Assembly (NCBI GenBank): GCA_018907035.1
Contig: JACCIC010000291.1
Coordinates: forward strand, 248,001 to 312,000
Direction of reading: 5' to 3'
From: Sycobia sp. Sy_11
Taxonomy: Eukaryota; Arthropoda; Insecta; Hymenoptera; Epichrysomallidae
Length of the DNA stretch: 64,000 nucleotides
In this document: positions 1 through 12,964 of the stretch, piece by piece
Layout: every line of letters begins with the position of its first letter
Numbering within the stretch: the stretch's first letter is position 1
Notes under the pieces: generated by a model
Databases searched by the model: none
What the model saw: only the letters and a program-made list of their open reading frames with translations
What the model was told of the DNA's origin: nothing
Translations under genes and position numbers: made by a program

Positions 1-2040
1 CCTGTACTAATTATTACTTTCTTTCTCGACGCTACTCGTACGCGAGGAAGTCAATATTTTGTTTTTGTTTTTTTTTTTTTTTTTTTTTGAAAAACAAAGA
101 AAATAATAAAATAAGTAATATTCATAGAGATGAGATCTTATTATGCAAAAAATTCTACGCTTGGAAAGATCGACGTCACGTTAGAAGTGACAGCGAACCA
201 GGAGCACAGGAGAACATTTTTAATGTAATGAGGGAGAAGGGAGAATATATATATGTACATGTATATTTATGGAAATGGGAAAAAATACGGGAATTTCCAT
301 CATCCAGCTGATGAGAAAAACTAACGAGGACGCCTCGTGCTTTGTCATTATTATGCATAAAATCTAGAATACATCACAAATTTCCTTGGTATCGGACGGT
401 ACGGGAGTGTTGCGTATTTGATTCATTTTCATACAATTTTTAGATGGTCCTATGTGAGTGTTGCTTTTAATAAGGACGGGACATTGGTGTACGATAAACG
501 TGTCGCAGCTCCGCAATGCAATTACAGTTAGTACCAGTCTTTTATTAGATGACGATCTGTCCAATTTTCCTATACATGTGTATGAATATAACTAATGATT
601 AAAACTAATGATTAAAACTAAACAAATATATCGTAGAAGACTGTATTGAACAACAGCATTTTAATATTATTGATATTTGTATCTATTTTTAATTTTTTTC
701 TAATTTATTCATTTCAAAGTATTTCCTTCTTACAATACGCTTTGAAGTATTGAAATAAAATGATCGAAGATATAGCGAATATTATAATAAATCTTAAACG
801 TGTAAGAAAAATAATTTTTGTTATGAAAGGTAAAAGAAATATTTTAAATTTATGTAGGTATTATATTCATCATATAACTGTATGAGTATTATTATATAAT
901 TATATATATATATATATATATATACATATATATACATATATATACATATATATATATATACATATACATATATATGTAGAAATTTCCGGAATTTTTGTTT
1001 TATATTTTATTCTAGTTTTTTTTAATAAATTCATTGAATTGTATGGATGTTTTTAAAAAAAAATGTAGTATTATAATATTGAGATGTTTTTTCAAGACAT
1101 GTCGATAATTTTACTGTGTATAAGCGCTCAAAATACTTTTATCATCGAAATAGCTCTCAGCAATGAAGTAAAAATTGCGGAAAATTATCCTTGTGATTTA
1201 TTTAAACTGCTATTAACGAGATTAAAGGCATATGCACTATTGTAATTAGCAGGAGTACGGAAGCTGTTAAAAAAATTATTGTAATCAATAATCAATTCTC
1301 GATAGCTCGTGATTTTTCAGTTCTTTGGCCAATGATATTGTGTAGAATAACAATAACTATATTGTTTTATATATGTAGATATTCTATTAAGATTAATTTG
1401 ACGAAAGTAGATGAAAGGTTAGTAGACGAAAGTTTCAATAATCAGAGGCATCATTATTAAGTTTCATAGAGCTGTGGTGGATAGTAGAGGAGAATTGGCT
1501 GTATTAAAAATTAAAATGTTTTTATTAACTAGCATTATTTATATTGTATGTATGATGTATATATTATAAATTATTTTAAGATTATATTATATATGATATA
1601 CAATATATAATATTATCAAAGGTTCAATATCTTTACATTGTTATGGAAATTACAAATATTAGTAAATTCAATGAATGTCTCTGTGGCAAGAAACTATACG
1701 AATTCAATACGTAATCGGACTTTTCTCGCATTTGAATGAACATTTTAATTAATATTCCGAGAATTGTCATTAATACTTTCAACTGTTTAGTCATGTATCG
1801 TACGCTTGACCCTTTTCTTGAATTGTAATTAATGTTTTTAGTAAATAACTATATTTATGAGATATAATTGCCATAAAGAGACAAATTATACTGACACTTT
1901 TTTGTGGTATCTGAAGTCTCGATTTACAGATACGCCTGTAACCCGAGTCGGGACGATCCGGATTATTCATCGTAGTAATGACGCCCTTGAACATAAAAAA
2001 AGACCTCTAAACAAGTCGGGTCCGTGAATTATTCACTCAC
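1..2040. other. AT-rich intergenic DNA, no gene seen
   Basis: A T20-class homopolymer lies near 68-88, a small tandem actaatgattaaa near 590-615 and a TA array near 900. Open frames are short and unconvincing. Confidence 0.6.
894..976. repeat. (TA)n with interspersed CA
   Basis: Alternating purine-pyrimidine array with regular tatacata interruptions. Confidence 0.9.
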
Positions 2041-2622
2041 TTGGAACGTGAAGTAAACACCAGAAGAAAAACTTGCAACGTCCGCTTCATTAAACCGTCC
2101 CCCTCTCTCAATCTCTCTCTTTCTCTTACTCACATACATACACATAAATGCGTACGCACAAGTACACACGCATACACTTTCTATTCGCTAATCGAAAGTC
2201 GCGCCAATACATGCCCAAGCGTTGCGCGTACGCGTGGCAAAAAGGAAGGCGGGCGAGGGTGTTTCCTATTAATTCGAACGCTCTCGGCTTAATGAAATCC
2301 CTTCGCCGAGCACACGTACGCGCGAAAGCACAAAGGACGGACTTCCTCGTCTTTGCCGAGCAGCCCGCGCCCAGGCTCACCTACGCGCAACAATTCCCCA
2401 ACACGGAGCGCGATGTGCTCCGAGTCGATTGTGCGCCGGCGCCGGCCGTATAACCGAACGGGACGCTTGGCAGCGGTAATCGAAGGGTCCCGCGCGTTCA
2501 CGGCGGCCGCGAATATAATGGCGCGAGGTCCGTTTACCGGAGGAAGGGGGCGGTCGACGTAGTAGGGTGCGAGCTATTGTTGCCCGTACTCCTGAAGGAA
2601 AGACCCGCCTCACGGGCAAGGG

Positions 2623-2653
<31 letters not shown>

Positions 2654-3000
2654 CTCTCTCCCTCCCTCCCTCTCTCGCGCCCGAATTACCCCACTCCCCC
2701 CCGCGGTAAGGGAGGAAGCCCCGCATAATCGTCGATTTTTCAAAGAGAGCCCGCCAGTACGTGGCTTCGTTTTTGCGTTCTGGCGGCAGGATATTATACG
2801 CCCCCGTCCTCCCTCTCATCTTTTTTTTTTCCTTCGCCCCCCCCCTGGCTTCGTTTACGACCTTGTACGTGTGCTTGTTATCGACCCCCTGATAAATGCG
2901 ACCGGGGCACATTTGGGCATCGGGCATTCTTTCGCAGTGACTGATTATAGTCGATCTGCTCGCGTAGATAAAATTATGTACGCGTGAGCACAGACGGAAT
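2041..3000. other. CpG-rich island, possible promoter or non-coding exon
   Basis: Abrupt change to GC- and CpG-rich DNA with overlapping open frames on both strands, as expected from GC content alone. No domain is recognised. It contains a TC/CCCT tract and C- and T-runs near 2820-2850. Confidence 0.4.
2627..2676. repeat. (TC)n / CCCT-rich microsatellite
   Basis: TC repeats grading into ccctccctccctctc within a CpG-rich island. Confidence 0.9.
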
Positions 3001-4220
3001 AGTAAGAGAGGTACTTTGGGGAATCATCCATCGCACACCTCCTACACGGAAACAGAAAACAAAAATTGTTTATAATTTTTATCATATTGTGCAAAGGTTC
3101 TAAATATCTTATGGCATTCTATATTGCGTCTAATATGAAAGAAAGTTTAATGTCGTGTAAATTCAAACATAAAAACATAAAAATAAAAAAATAAAACGTT
3201 CTCACTACTTCTGTTTCAAAAATAATTCCTTTTTTACGTCTCAATAGCTGAGACAAGATTTTCACTTCTTCAAGTCTCTCGATTTGCTGGCAGCATTTTT
3301 TCTTCCATAGCCTTTTGAAATTCTACTTTTCTTTTAATATCTGATATACGTATGTTGATAAGATCGTATTTATGTCGTTAGTAATATCAGTACGTGTAAT
3401 CGCACATACTGGAAATGTATGTTCTTTTCGTTTGTCAGAAGACTATTAATTTTTTCTATTATTCCAATTTTCAAAAAGTACCTCTGTATATCTGTTCTCG
3501 ATGAAACATTACCTCTGGATCTACTAATTTGCTTCCACTAATCGTCCCCTCCCCGGTCAATTATTCCTCTGGATCTGTCACCGTAATAAGAAATTTAAAG
3601 ACTTGACGTAATTTGTTCAATTCAATTAGTTTGAAAATGTGTCCTTTAGTTTACTTTAATTATTTTTTAATCTAATTAGATATACCTGAAAGACGATTGC
3701 AATTAAATAATGAACTTCAATGAGGTTATCGAAAACTGATATCCCATATATTTTTGAAAACCAGGACAATCCGTTCGCTTTTGTTTTCATAAATAATTAT
3801 CTAAAGTTCGACATTAAATGGAATTAAGGTACTTTCGCATTCAAATACAATTAAATAATAGTTACTTTGACCCATTTAAAAATAAATTTAATCAAATAAT
3901 TATTCAATTTTGCCAACAATGAGAATAATTTATTTAGGAACTCGGAATAACCTTTCAAATAAATACTTCTTCGTTTCTCAACATAATGCTTCATATAAAT
4001 TAATATTCTCACATAAAGAAAAATTCTAAAAAGATAATTTCAGCCCTTATTAGATTCATTACTAGTACATTTCCTTTTATTGTAATATACATAGTACTAG
4101 AAATATTCTCAAAAATTAATAAAGCTTCTTTTATACAATTCTCCCGCACAAATTAGAAACTACATTTTACTTCTTTTTCCAAATCTATCCTTTCATTTAC
4201 GAACAATGCGTCCTTATATA

Positions 4221-4222
<2 letters not shown>
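3001..4222. other. AT-rich intergenic DNA, nothing recognised
   Basis: No frame over 60 codons. Only a small repeated phrase (cctctggatct near 3510 and 3570). Confidence 0.6.

Positions 4223-4284
<62 letters not shown>
4223..4284. repeat. (AT)n microsatellite, with a second at 4570-4608
   Basis: Two TA arrays flank a 285-bp GC-rich segment. Confidence 0.95.
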
Positions 4285-4285
<1 letters not shown>

Positions 4286-4566
4286 CGGTTCATTTACCTT
4301 TGAACCGAAATAAACGCAGCTGTACGCGCGCTACGAGGCCGCCTCGCCTCTACACGTGCATAATTAACGTATAATCGTACATCAGCTTAAATAATGCATA
4401 AGTGCCTGGAATAGCGGGCGAGCTCGTGAGCGCGCGCCGCAGCCTCCCAGTGTTAAATAGCTTCGAACACTTCATTTGTGCGCGGGAGGATAGCCCCCGT
4501 TTTGCTGAATTAAAGGCCGTCTCCGCCGCGCGCGTCGCTGCAGCCGGCCGGTCTGTGCGCCCGCGG

Positions 4567-4611
<45 letters not shown>

Positions 4612-5600
4612 TCTAATCGAATTAAGCGGCCGGACTATTTACCGCCATGTGAAATTACTTAAAAAATGAAAGATTAACATATAGTTCGTACCCATACATT
4701 ATATGCAAAAGCTTCTGAACACACCTATATGTAGTAAGAAATCCCTAGCTTTAGCCGTCAACCGTAAACATCTCGTTTCGCGAATAAAACTTTCACGCGT
4801 CCGTTACTTACTCACCAAATATAATTAGTTGAATAATGAAACATAAGAGAAACAGTATTCAGTATCTTTATTCAATCTGGTAATTGTGTACTTATATTTA
4901 TATATTAACTTTCACCTGTTTTATGGAAAAACTAATTTTCTCAGCTTCTCGGCGATAATGATGCCGGTAGATGCAGGGCTGTCTGAGATGTAGAACGTAA
5001 GTTTGACATTTAAAACTTGCTCCGCGCGGCGCTGATGCATTTGACACCTATAGATTCGTTGCGTGCGTAAAATAGGTAGACTTGGGTGGGCTTATTGTAT
5101 ATATATTTCGTGTACTGATACTTTGTCGCTTTAGATTAATTTGCCAGCTCAAACTTTATCACAGAAGCTACCTTCAATGTTCTCTACGTGGATCGCTGGA
5201 AAAACGCCACCTTCGACTCGATCCCTTAAACCACTTTGTCGCGGCTCTCTCAGCTGCCCCGTGTGTACTAAATGCCCATTATTACCGGTCCCGAAATTCG
5301 TAAAACGATCGTCCATGGCAAGCGACGTTGCATACGACCATGTGTACCACATTCGTCTTTTCGCTTTGCGAGCGCTTCCGCCGTGCGACCGGCGCTTAGC
5401 AAGCGTAAAGCACGAGGGTAGTGGAAAGAAGGAGGCGGCCGCCAGCGTATCGAAAGACGCAGCACTCGCTGTGGCGTTGCAAATTTCCGTTTCCCTGTGT
5501 ACACGCGTTTGCATGCACAAGAGTCCGTGGCTCGCGTTCGCACAAAACCGCGCCCGTACGCCCGATGATCAGGCGTTCCGTACGCGTTGAATATTATACC
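4285..5600. other. CpG-rich segments with no recognised gene
   Basis: GC-rich blocks at about 4310-4560 and 5190-5590 separated by AT-rich DNA. The frames at 5141-5590 overlap on both strands and show no family resemblance. Confidence 0.4.
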
Positions 5601-5739
5601 GTTATCGAATCTCTCGAGGAAAACGAGATAAAACTTGCACACTTCCCAGCCGAACCCCCTTCCCCACCTTATGAAATGCACACTTCGAATTTTGACCCGT
5701 CGATAATAAATATATCAGTTACGTCGAAAACGTACATTC

Positions 5740-5811
5740 ACACGCGCGCACACACACACACACATGCGCACACACACACACATATCCGTATATATATATA
5801 CATATATATAC
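5740..5811. repeat. (CA)n then (TA)n compound microsatellite
   Basis: Interrupted CA array (with cgcg and tgcg breaks) followed by short TA arrays. Confidence 0.9.
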
Positions 5812-5829
5812 ACTACACACTAAATTCGT

Positions 5830-6777
5830 ATGCTTAAATATTATTATATTATTGTAAATAAATATTATTATATAATAATATAAATTCATAAAATTTTTTA
5901 AATTATTTTTATTTTATTTTAAATTATTATTTTAAATTAATTTTATTTTTAAAAGTTTTTAAATTATTGTCGTTGGAAAATTTAATAATACATTTTTCAT
6001 AATAATTGATTTTGGCTAATGTGCACTTTCTTTACATGTACAACATTTTTAGCCCGATACGATTGAGATTCTACTTTAAAGCACACAAGTTTTTCTGGTA
6101 TCACGTCAGATATTATACTAAAATGATAATTGTGTTATGTTGATAATCGTTCTACGCCAGCTTATAAGATAATCTATACTAGTATTTAAAGTATCTGTGG
6201 TTATTATTAGAGCTGTAACTATCGATCGGACTTTGAAGCGTTCAACAATACTTGAAAGGCAGACAGTATGACATATTCCAATGTTTCCAACAGTCGAAAT
6301 GTGTCAAGTACATTACATATCAGAAAACGTTCAAGGAAGCGTATTGCAGTTCTCCAAGTATAAAAAAGTTCCTAGTCCCAATTATTCTAGTATATGAATT
6401 TTTAAAGTTTTGAATCTATAGTATCAGTGTCGAGATAATAAGCCCCCCTCCCTCGATAGTGTAAATGTTTTATAAGTTATTTGAGAGAAAAACTATTTTA
6501 CGCGGAAAGTTCGTAGAAAATAGTAAATACGGTCGTATAAAAAACATATTCGACTTCTTCTAAATAATTAAGTAAAAACACAATATTACTTTTTTGTTTC
6601 AGGTAAGTCGAGCTTAGCATGCCGCTGTCCAATAGGAAAGTTTCGTGAGTATACGGCTTGCTTAACTACACGGAATTCCAAAGCATAATGACCCCTACGT
6701 AACTTTAATACTGGGTATATAAAACCTGTACCATTGAACACTTCTTTCCAAAAAATAAATATACACTGCGTGTTTAA

Positions 6778-6780
<3 letters not shown>
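5830..6780. other. AT-rich DNA, no gene seen
   Basis: Low-complexity AAATTATTTT-type sequence at 5840-5960, then unremarkable AT-rich DNA. Confidence 0.6.

Positions 6781-6818
<38 letters not shown>
6781..6818. repeat. (GT)n microsatellite
   Basis: Uninterrupted GT repeats at the edge of a CpG-rich island. Confidence 0.95.
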
Positions 6819-6849
6819 AAGGAACGTCGAATAGTTTCCCCGGGACCAA

Positions 6850-7790
6850 CCCTGCACTCAATCCCCGCGCGCCGCTCTAATTTTCCTCCAATCATCGTAA
6901 AATCTCGAGCACGCAATACCTGGACCGGCGCGCGGCCGTATAAAATGAAATAAAAGGTGGAGTCAAGCGCCACGCAAGGAAGGATGAAAAAACCTCTTCC
7001 GTATTCGAGCCGAAGGAATACTCCGCCCGATCGAGTAGCCATACGGCTGAAAGCGGGAGAGACATAGCGGGAGAGAGAGGGGGAGGGTTAGAGAACTAAC
7101 TAATCCACGCTGTTGTCTTAAACGCTCGCGCAAGAGAGAGAGAGAGAGTGAGAGAGGGGGGCAGGAAATTAGCGCGGTACACGCGGAGAGATAAAGAATG
7201 AAAGAGTTATGTAATGTCGGAAGAGAAAGAGAGCAACAATGCTCCCAGCGATAGCGGAAAAGAAAGGGGGAGATAGAGTAGGGTGAGGATTCGAGAGCTG
7301 GCTGGACTATGGGCCGAATCGATATCTCGACCCGACGCGCCGGCGTCACCTACGCGCGCGCTCCGCTACACCTCCAGCTTTAACGGTCCTCTGGTCTTTC
7401 CTTTATAGGCCGTTCAGCCGTCGCCCCTCTCCATTCCTCCTCCACCCCTGTCTCTTCCTCTCTCTTAGTCGGCTATCGAACTCTATCCCAGCGCACTAGC
7501 ACCCCGTAGTATCGCGGCAGTCTGCAAATTTGGCATCGATCGTACGAATAACGCGTCCGCGCATTCAACGGAACCATCACCCGCGCCGCCCCTTCGAGCG
7601 ACGAAGCCCGTTTCGATCGGTTGTTTTTGGGCGACGAGATTCATTTCGAAAGTATTCTTTCGGTTCCTCGAGATGTATTCGAAGATTTACGTATATGAAA
7701 AACGTAATTATTATACATTTATTGTATTCGACAATGGAAGTGCGATCACCAATTGAAATTTTGCGCTTAGTTAATTAAAGTGATCTAGAT
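6850..7790. promoter_or_regulatory. CpG-rich, promoter-like island
   Basis: Dense CpG, purine tracts, then a plus-strand stretch with ctttatagg (7401-7409) and gcggcagtctgc (7513-7524) that could be core-promoter sequence. An Arg-rich frame at 7530-7778 matches no known family. A transcript start is possible but unproven. Confidence 0.25.
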
Positions 7791-9332
7791 TGTAGAATTC
7801 GATGCTTATAATTTAGGCCACACAGATCAGAGAACCGTAAGCCCACGGACTGGGAAAAAGTTCGGAATTTTCTCTAGGCCAGTAGATTCGGCAATGCTTG
7901 AATTCTTAAAGAATCGAGTCAACGATGTTTTCCGCCTTCGGCTTTGCGCGAAAAAATTTATCGATTAAAACAGAGAAATTATAAAAAGTGAGAGGTAAAA
8001 AGGCGAAGAAGAGTGAGGAAGTGGGATGCGATTTCTATCCGAGACGTGGAAAAGCGGTGTTAGCAACGAAAACCCCGTAAGAAGCGGTGCGCCACGGGCC
8101 CTCGATTCATTACCTACGGAGAAGTTAGAAAAATTCGTTGCACAAATTGCGCTGGAGCTATTAAAAATTTTAGACAATAAAAATAATCATTTTTTCCAGT
8201 AATTATTATTTCATTAGTCTTTCCGTTAACACCGCACACACGTATATGCCGGGAAAAAGTCCAGTGTTTCTCCAGACGAGTTTGCAAACGGTCAAATGTG
8301 AAGAAAAGAACGCGCTCGAAGCTTTTAATCGGAATATCATTGTAAATATAAAAGGTCTTTCGATAAAAATATGCTTTTCCGTCAGTTTTTCGTTGCCGCA
8401 TTAACAGTAACGTTCAATTTGAATAATTGACGTTTCTAACGTTAAAGAAGAATTATGAATACATACACTTCCTGAAAATTTCAACGATTATTCTTTTTTT
8501 TTCTATTCTCCGAACTTGTGCTCGACTTGCAATACTGATATTTCTATTTTTTAATCACATGCTATACAATTCAACAATTAATACACCATACTTAAATAAG
8601 TCTTTAGGTAGTTTTGACCTTAGCGTATGGACCTAAGAATTACGCTCCGGTGAAGGGGGAGGAGGAAAGGGTTTCTTTTCCATTTGCTCATTTACAGCTC
8701 TAAAAAGTTGAAAGTGGAAAAGCTGGCTGGATAAGAAAGATGGACCAGTACTTTACTGCAAACACCCTAATTGGCATCACAGGGGGACTTTTTTTCACAA
8801 ACCACAGAGCACAGTAATAGCACTGAAAGCAATATATCGCTAGCGCAGGAATATTTGCTTCGACGCTCGGTCCGAAGTAATCCTTTTGTTTCCATCTTCA
8901 TTTCGAAATAAAATTCAGTTTAACCAAACGAAGTCGTCTCTTTCAGAGAGTTAAAAACATGGCGAAAGCTCGGCATCGGCCGACCTAATCACGAGTTACT
9001 CTGCTGAAAAACGTATTCGTCCGCTCTCCCCGTCCACGAACCACATAACAGACATTTCGAAAAATCAGGCAAAAAACGCGGATCGCGCTTTAAATTTTAA
9101 ATCCCAATGCGGTCGACGTGGACGGGCGTCGAAATAACGCAACGCGACGCCGGCAAAACAAAACAGGAAACTTCAATCTCGGCTCATAATATACCCGCGG
9201 CGACGCGCCCGAATGGCGATCGAATCTGGCAACGAGTGTATGGCGCTGCACTCGTCAGAAATCCTGGACGCGATACATAAGCGCCCGAAAAGCTCGACTG
9301 TGTTTGTGATGCAGCAGTCGGTTACCATACAG

Positions 9333-9382
<50 letters not shown>

Positions 9383-10200
9383 CGAAGGAAAACAGTTTCC
9401 GTAAAACGCAGAAATAGACGTCGTGAGGATGAGAAAGGCAAAGAGAGCGAGAGAGAGAGAGAGAGAGTGAGCGGGGAGAGGGAGGGAGAGAAAGACAGAG
9501 AAAGTTAAGTTGAAGGGCGGGGGGGGGCAAAAAATTGTAGGAAAATAATCGAGAGAAGGTCGGTAGCGGCAGCCTGTTCGTTTTCTATCGCTCATCCATT
9601 GACCCAGCTCTTTGTCTCCATTCGCGAATGGCAGCTATTACTCGCCTCGTCTGTTTCACCTGCTCACCCAGTTCCGTTACGCTTCCAGAATTCAATTAGA
9701 GGGTAAAAAGCGAGCGACGACCGACTCCTCGTCGGATAGAAAAAAGAGAGGATATCTGACACGGAGAGAGAAAATGCGTGGCTTTTTTTCCTCAAAGAAT
9801 AGGTAGACAAAATAGAAATAAAACAAAATCTATAATTAGCCATTTTGTTGCTAACAATTAGAAAATCGAGGTACGATCTTTTTACATTTAAATGAATATA
9901 GCTTTATCGATACAATAGCTCTGCTGTATGTTACGAAATTTAAATTCCAAACATTTTTTCACGAACCTCAGTTTTCTCGATTAAAATTTGTCTTCTTTTT
10001 CGTGGTTTCGTTTTCGCATCCAAAAAATTCTCAAAATAAAATCTGTCACGTTGGAAAATCGTTAAATTTAGATTAAAATTTTAATTAAACTTTAAATGGA
10101 CCTTTTTTTTATTTTCTATCTACATGCAAGCGCGTATAATGTTTGCGCACAGATGTGCAATTTATTTAAATATAAACTTTTCATCTTAACTAAATTGCCA
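7791..10200. other. Mixed intergenic DNA, no gene recognised
   Basis: Moderate-GC stretches at 8640-9300 with short frames only; a TA/GA/G-run cluster at 9334-9530; AT-rich from 9800. Confidence 0.5.
9334..9380. repeat. (TA)n microsatellite, with (GA)n at about 9447-9470
   Basis: Perfect TA array; a nearby GA array is followed by a run of eight G. Confidence 0.95.
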
Positions 10201-10620
10201 TCAGGAAGCAATGTGCATATATATCTGTACGCATGGACTACGCCATAAAACTTCAGTGAAGCAAACATCTCTCTCTCTTTCTCTTTCTAGGATAAAAAAA
10301 AGAATGCCCACGTACGAAAGCCAAGCTGTCCCCTCTCCCCATCGGGAATTAATAATTCCCTTTTACCAGGAGACTGTCGAAAGCTCTTCTGCCCTCCCCT
10401 TCGTCTTTCCAATACGCTCGCAGCCACCCCGTCCAAGAGAGAATGAGCGCAATCACTTTGGCTTCTCTCCGACGCTCTTCCGCTCGGCTCTCCCTCGCAT
10501 TCCGGAAAAGGATGCCGCCGTCGCCGCCCAGCGAGCGATCGCGGCTCGCTCGCGTAAGCAAGACACCGGCGTCAAGTTAGAGAGGGAGGGTGAGGGACAG
10601 AGAGCGAGAGAGACAGAAAG

Positions 10621-10688
<68 letters not shown>

Positions 10689-11430
10689 GGAGAGAAGAGG
10701 AGAGAGACAGGGAAAGAGGAGGTTATCGCTCTTGGGAATAAGGCAGAATGCCAGATTTTCCGTCTGGTAGCGCGCAAGGCCGTAAGTCTATACTTGCGAG
10801 AGTAGCCTGCACGATATTCGGCCTCTGGGAGCGATGTGCAGGGAGGATTCGAAAAAGAGACAGAGAGAAACAGAGACCGAGAGACAGAGAGACGGATAGA
10901 GAGAGGGAGAGAAAGCGTGGTAGATGAAATGGGAAAGTGCCGCACGCGCGCGCTATCACGTGTATTTCAACGCGTTCGTATGTGTGCGCGCGCCCGCGAC
11001 TCCGCGACGAATGCCAATACGCCCCCGTACGCCCCACGCGCGCGAAGAAAAAGCAGTTGTTGTTGTGCTACCTCTCGTCTGCGTGTCGCGATGACTTTTT
11101 CCATTTTACCCCGTCCCCCGGACTATCGAATCGAATCGAAAAGAGGAATGGGGCGACGGGGGGTGGGGCAGTTTGGACTTTTCGTCGATGAGCCAGACGA
11201 GCGAAGCGCGCGAGCAGATTGTTGGGCATGGGATTTTTGAGAATGGCGAAAGAATGTGACTAGAAAAATGGGCGCGTGGCTGTTTAGGCAGACTTTTTAA
11301 GATTTCTCTTGTTTGAAGTTTACGTTCTTTTTTTGTTTGTAGAGGAAAAAAACGAAGATTCATATTAAGCGGGCTTCGCACGCTGTACTTTGCATTGGGA
11401 GTCGATGAAAATGCCTTAAAGCACAAAAAA
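10201..11430. other. CpG-rich island around a long GA tract
   Basis: GC-rich flanks at 10320-10580 and 10930-11230. The long frames are GA-repeat translations or overlap on both strands. No recognised protein. Confidence 0.45.
10590..10920. repeat. Polypurine (GA)n tract, core 10625-10687
   Basis: A perfect GA core with degenerate GA on both sides and a second GA-rich stretch at about 10855-10915. Open frames here are repeat translations (RERERE or LSLSLS). Confidence 0.95.
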
Positions 11431-11967
11431 TGGGTTTAATAGTTTTTTACTATATTTATACTATAAAATGTATCATCTACGCGGCAATTAGGAAGATTTT
11501 CGCTCATAATGCAGATCAGCACATCAGTAAACAATTTAATATCGTAATAAAACTTCCAAAGTTCAACTGGGAATACTCGAGTGAGCACGAATTAACTTAT
11601 TCAATTTATGTGGCGAATCTTCTTCATAAAGATTTTTTATTTAATTAACAATAGATTCATATATAAAATTAGCCAATAATACCAACTCTAAATGAATGAA
11701 ATGAATGATTAAAATTTTTGCATATTCATTAATACAAACTATAAAAGTGGCATTTCTATAAATTTTATTATTAGATCATTTCAAAGTAACGTTATTCATT
11801 TCTGAGCATATAACAGCCTGTCTTTGTGCGTTAGTTTTAAACTCCCAATTGTAATACTTATTTATATACGTATTGCTTATCAGCACACCAATGCAATATA
11901 CATGTCGTCATTGTATGCAAACTATAAATGCATTATAGAGAGGCATACTTAGCCTCCAGAATTCTAG

Positions 11968-12033
<66 letters not shown>

Positions 12034-12119
12034 GCAAATATACTCCAATCTCGAAGGTCTATTTTCGTGAAAATTGGTCTATTACTCAGCGATGCGGCCG
12101 ACCGAGTCTCGAACCAATG

Positions 12120-12166
<47 letters not shown>

Positions 12167-12197
12167 GCGCGCGCGCGCACACACACATACACACACA

Positions 12198-12237
<40 letters not shown>

Positions 12238-12480
12238 GTACCTGTGGCTTATACAAACACAAGTTTCTGAAATCCCCTTACCCTCCCGCCCCTCAGGAAA
12301 CCTTTATTAAATGAGATTTAACGAGAATTCAATTCTTTCTTCCTCTTCCACCTGCCTCTCGGTGGTCTTTCAAAATCTCCGAGTTTCATGCAAAAATCGA
12401 TTCGTCTATATATGTCAATCGCTACCAACTGATAAATAAAGCTCCATATGTATATAAGTGTACCAGACGTTAAAGATAGC
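11431..12480. other. AT-rich flank and microsatellites, 3' side of the Cys-rich gene
   Basis: A short frame at 11430-11648 (72 codons, AT-rich) has no recognisable features. The rest is microsatellite and AT-rich DNA. Confidence 0.5.
11970..12236. repeat. Microsatellite cluster: (TA)n, then (AC)n(GC)n(AC)n(TA)n
   Basis: (TA)n at 11970-12033 and a compound array at 12119-12236 with AC, GC, AC and TA blocks in series. Such alternating purine-pyrimidine DNA can adopt Z form or slip. Confidence 0.95.
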
Positions 12481-12520
12481 CTTTATTTCATTCTTCGTTC
12501 TCTTTGGTCTTCATTGTTTT

Positions 12521-12526
12521 TTTATT
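12521..12526 (-). terminator. Polyadenylation signal of the Cys-rich gene
   Basis: Minus-strand AATAAA 212 bases after the TGA; a second copy at 12482-12487. The region between is T-rich on the plus strand and has no other ORF. Confidence 0.5.
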
Positions 12527-12737
12527 ATACAGTTTCATTTACGTTTTTTTTTTTTTGTTACATTTTAATTACATTCTCGTTCACATTTTCTGACATTCCT
12601 CCATCGGCCCTCCATCGGGAAATAGCGCGACGATGGACAGACGGACAGACGGACGAAAGAAGGGAAGGGAAGAAGGAAACGAATAAGCAGAAGCGCAGAG
12701 CGAGCGATGTGAGCGATGATCGCGACTATTATCGTCG

Positions 12738-12964
12738 TCAGTTGCAGCAGTAGACGGGTGGCGGGCACGAGGGCATCATCGCGCAGCAGCCGTCGTCCGT
12801 GACGCAGACGGGCACGCAGCAGGGCATCACGCAGCAGGGCTCGCAGACGGGCGGCGGGCACGGCCTCGGCTTCTCGGGCATTATCACCTGGCCGCCGCCG
12901 CCGCCCTTCTTCTTTCGCCTCGGCCTCAGCTCGAAGTTCTCCGGAGGGGCCGGCTTGACGTACA
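12738..12964 (-). CDS. Cys-rich gene coding exon 5 (Pro-Cys tail)
   Basis: Completes Val302 and encodes 303-376, ending YCCN-TGA. The acceptor is ccacccgcag. Order: Pro/basic segment, five Gly (322-326), then 12 Cys at 337, 342, 345, 346, 350, 351, 355, 361, 362, 368, 374 and 375, often as CC pairs with Pro and Val. It could bind metal or be cross-linked by disulphides. Confidence 0.85.

Noticed and set aside
10211..10945. Long frames rich in RERERE or LSLSLS
   Set aside because: Translations of (GA)n/(CT)n microsatellite; such frames stay open on both strands by composition.
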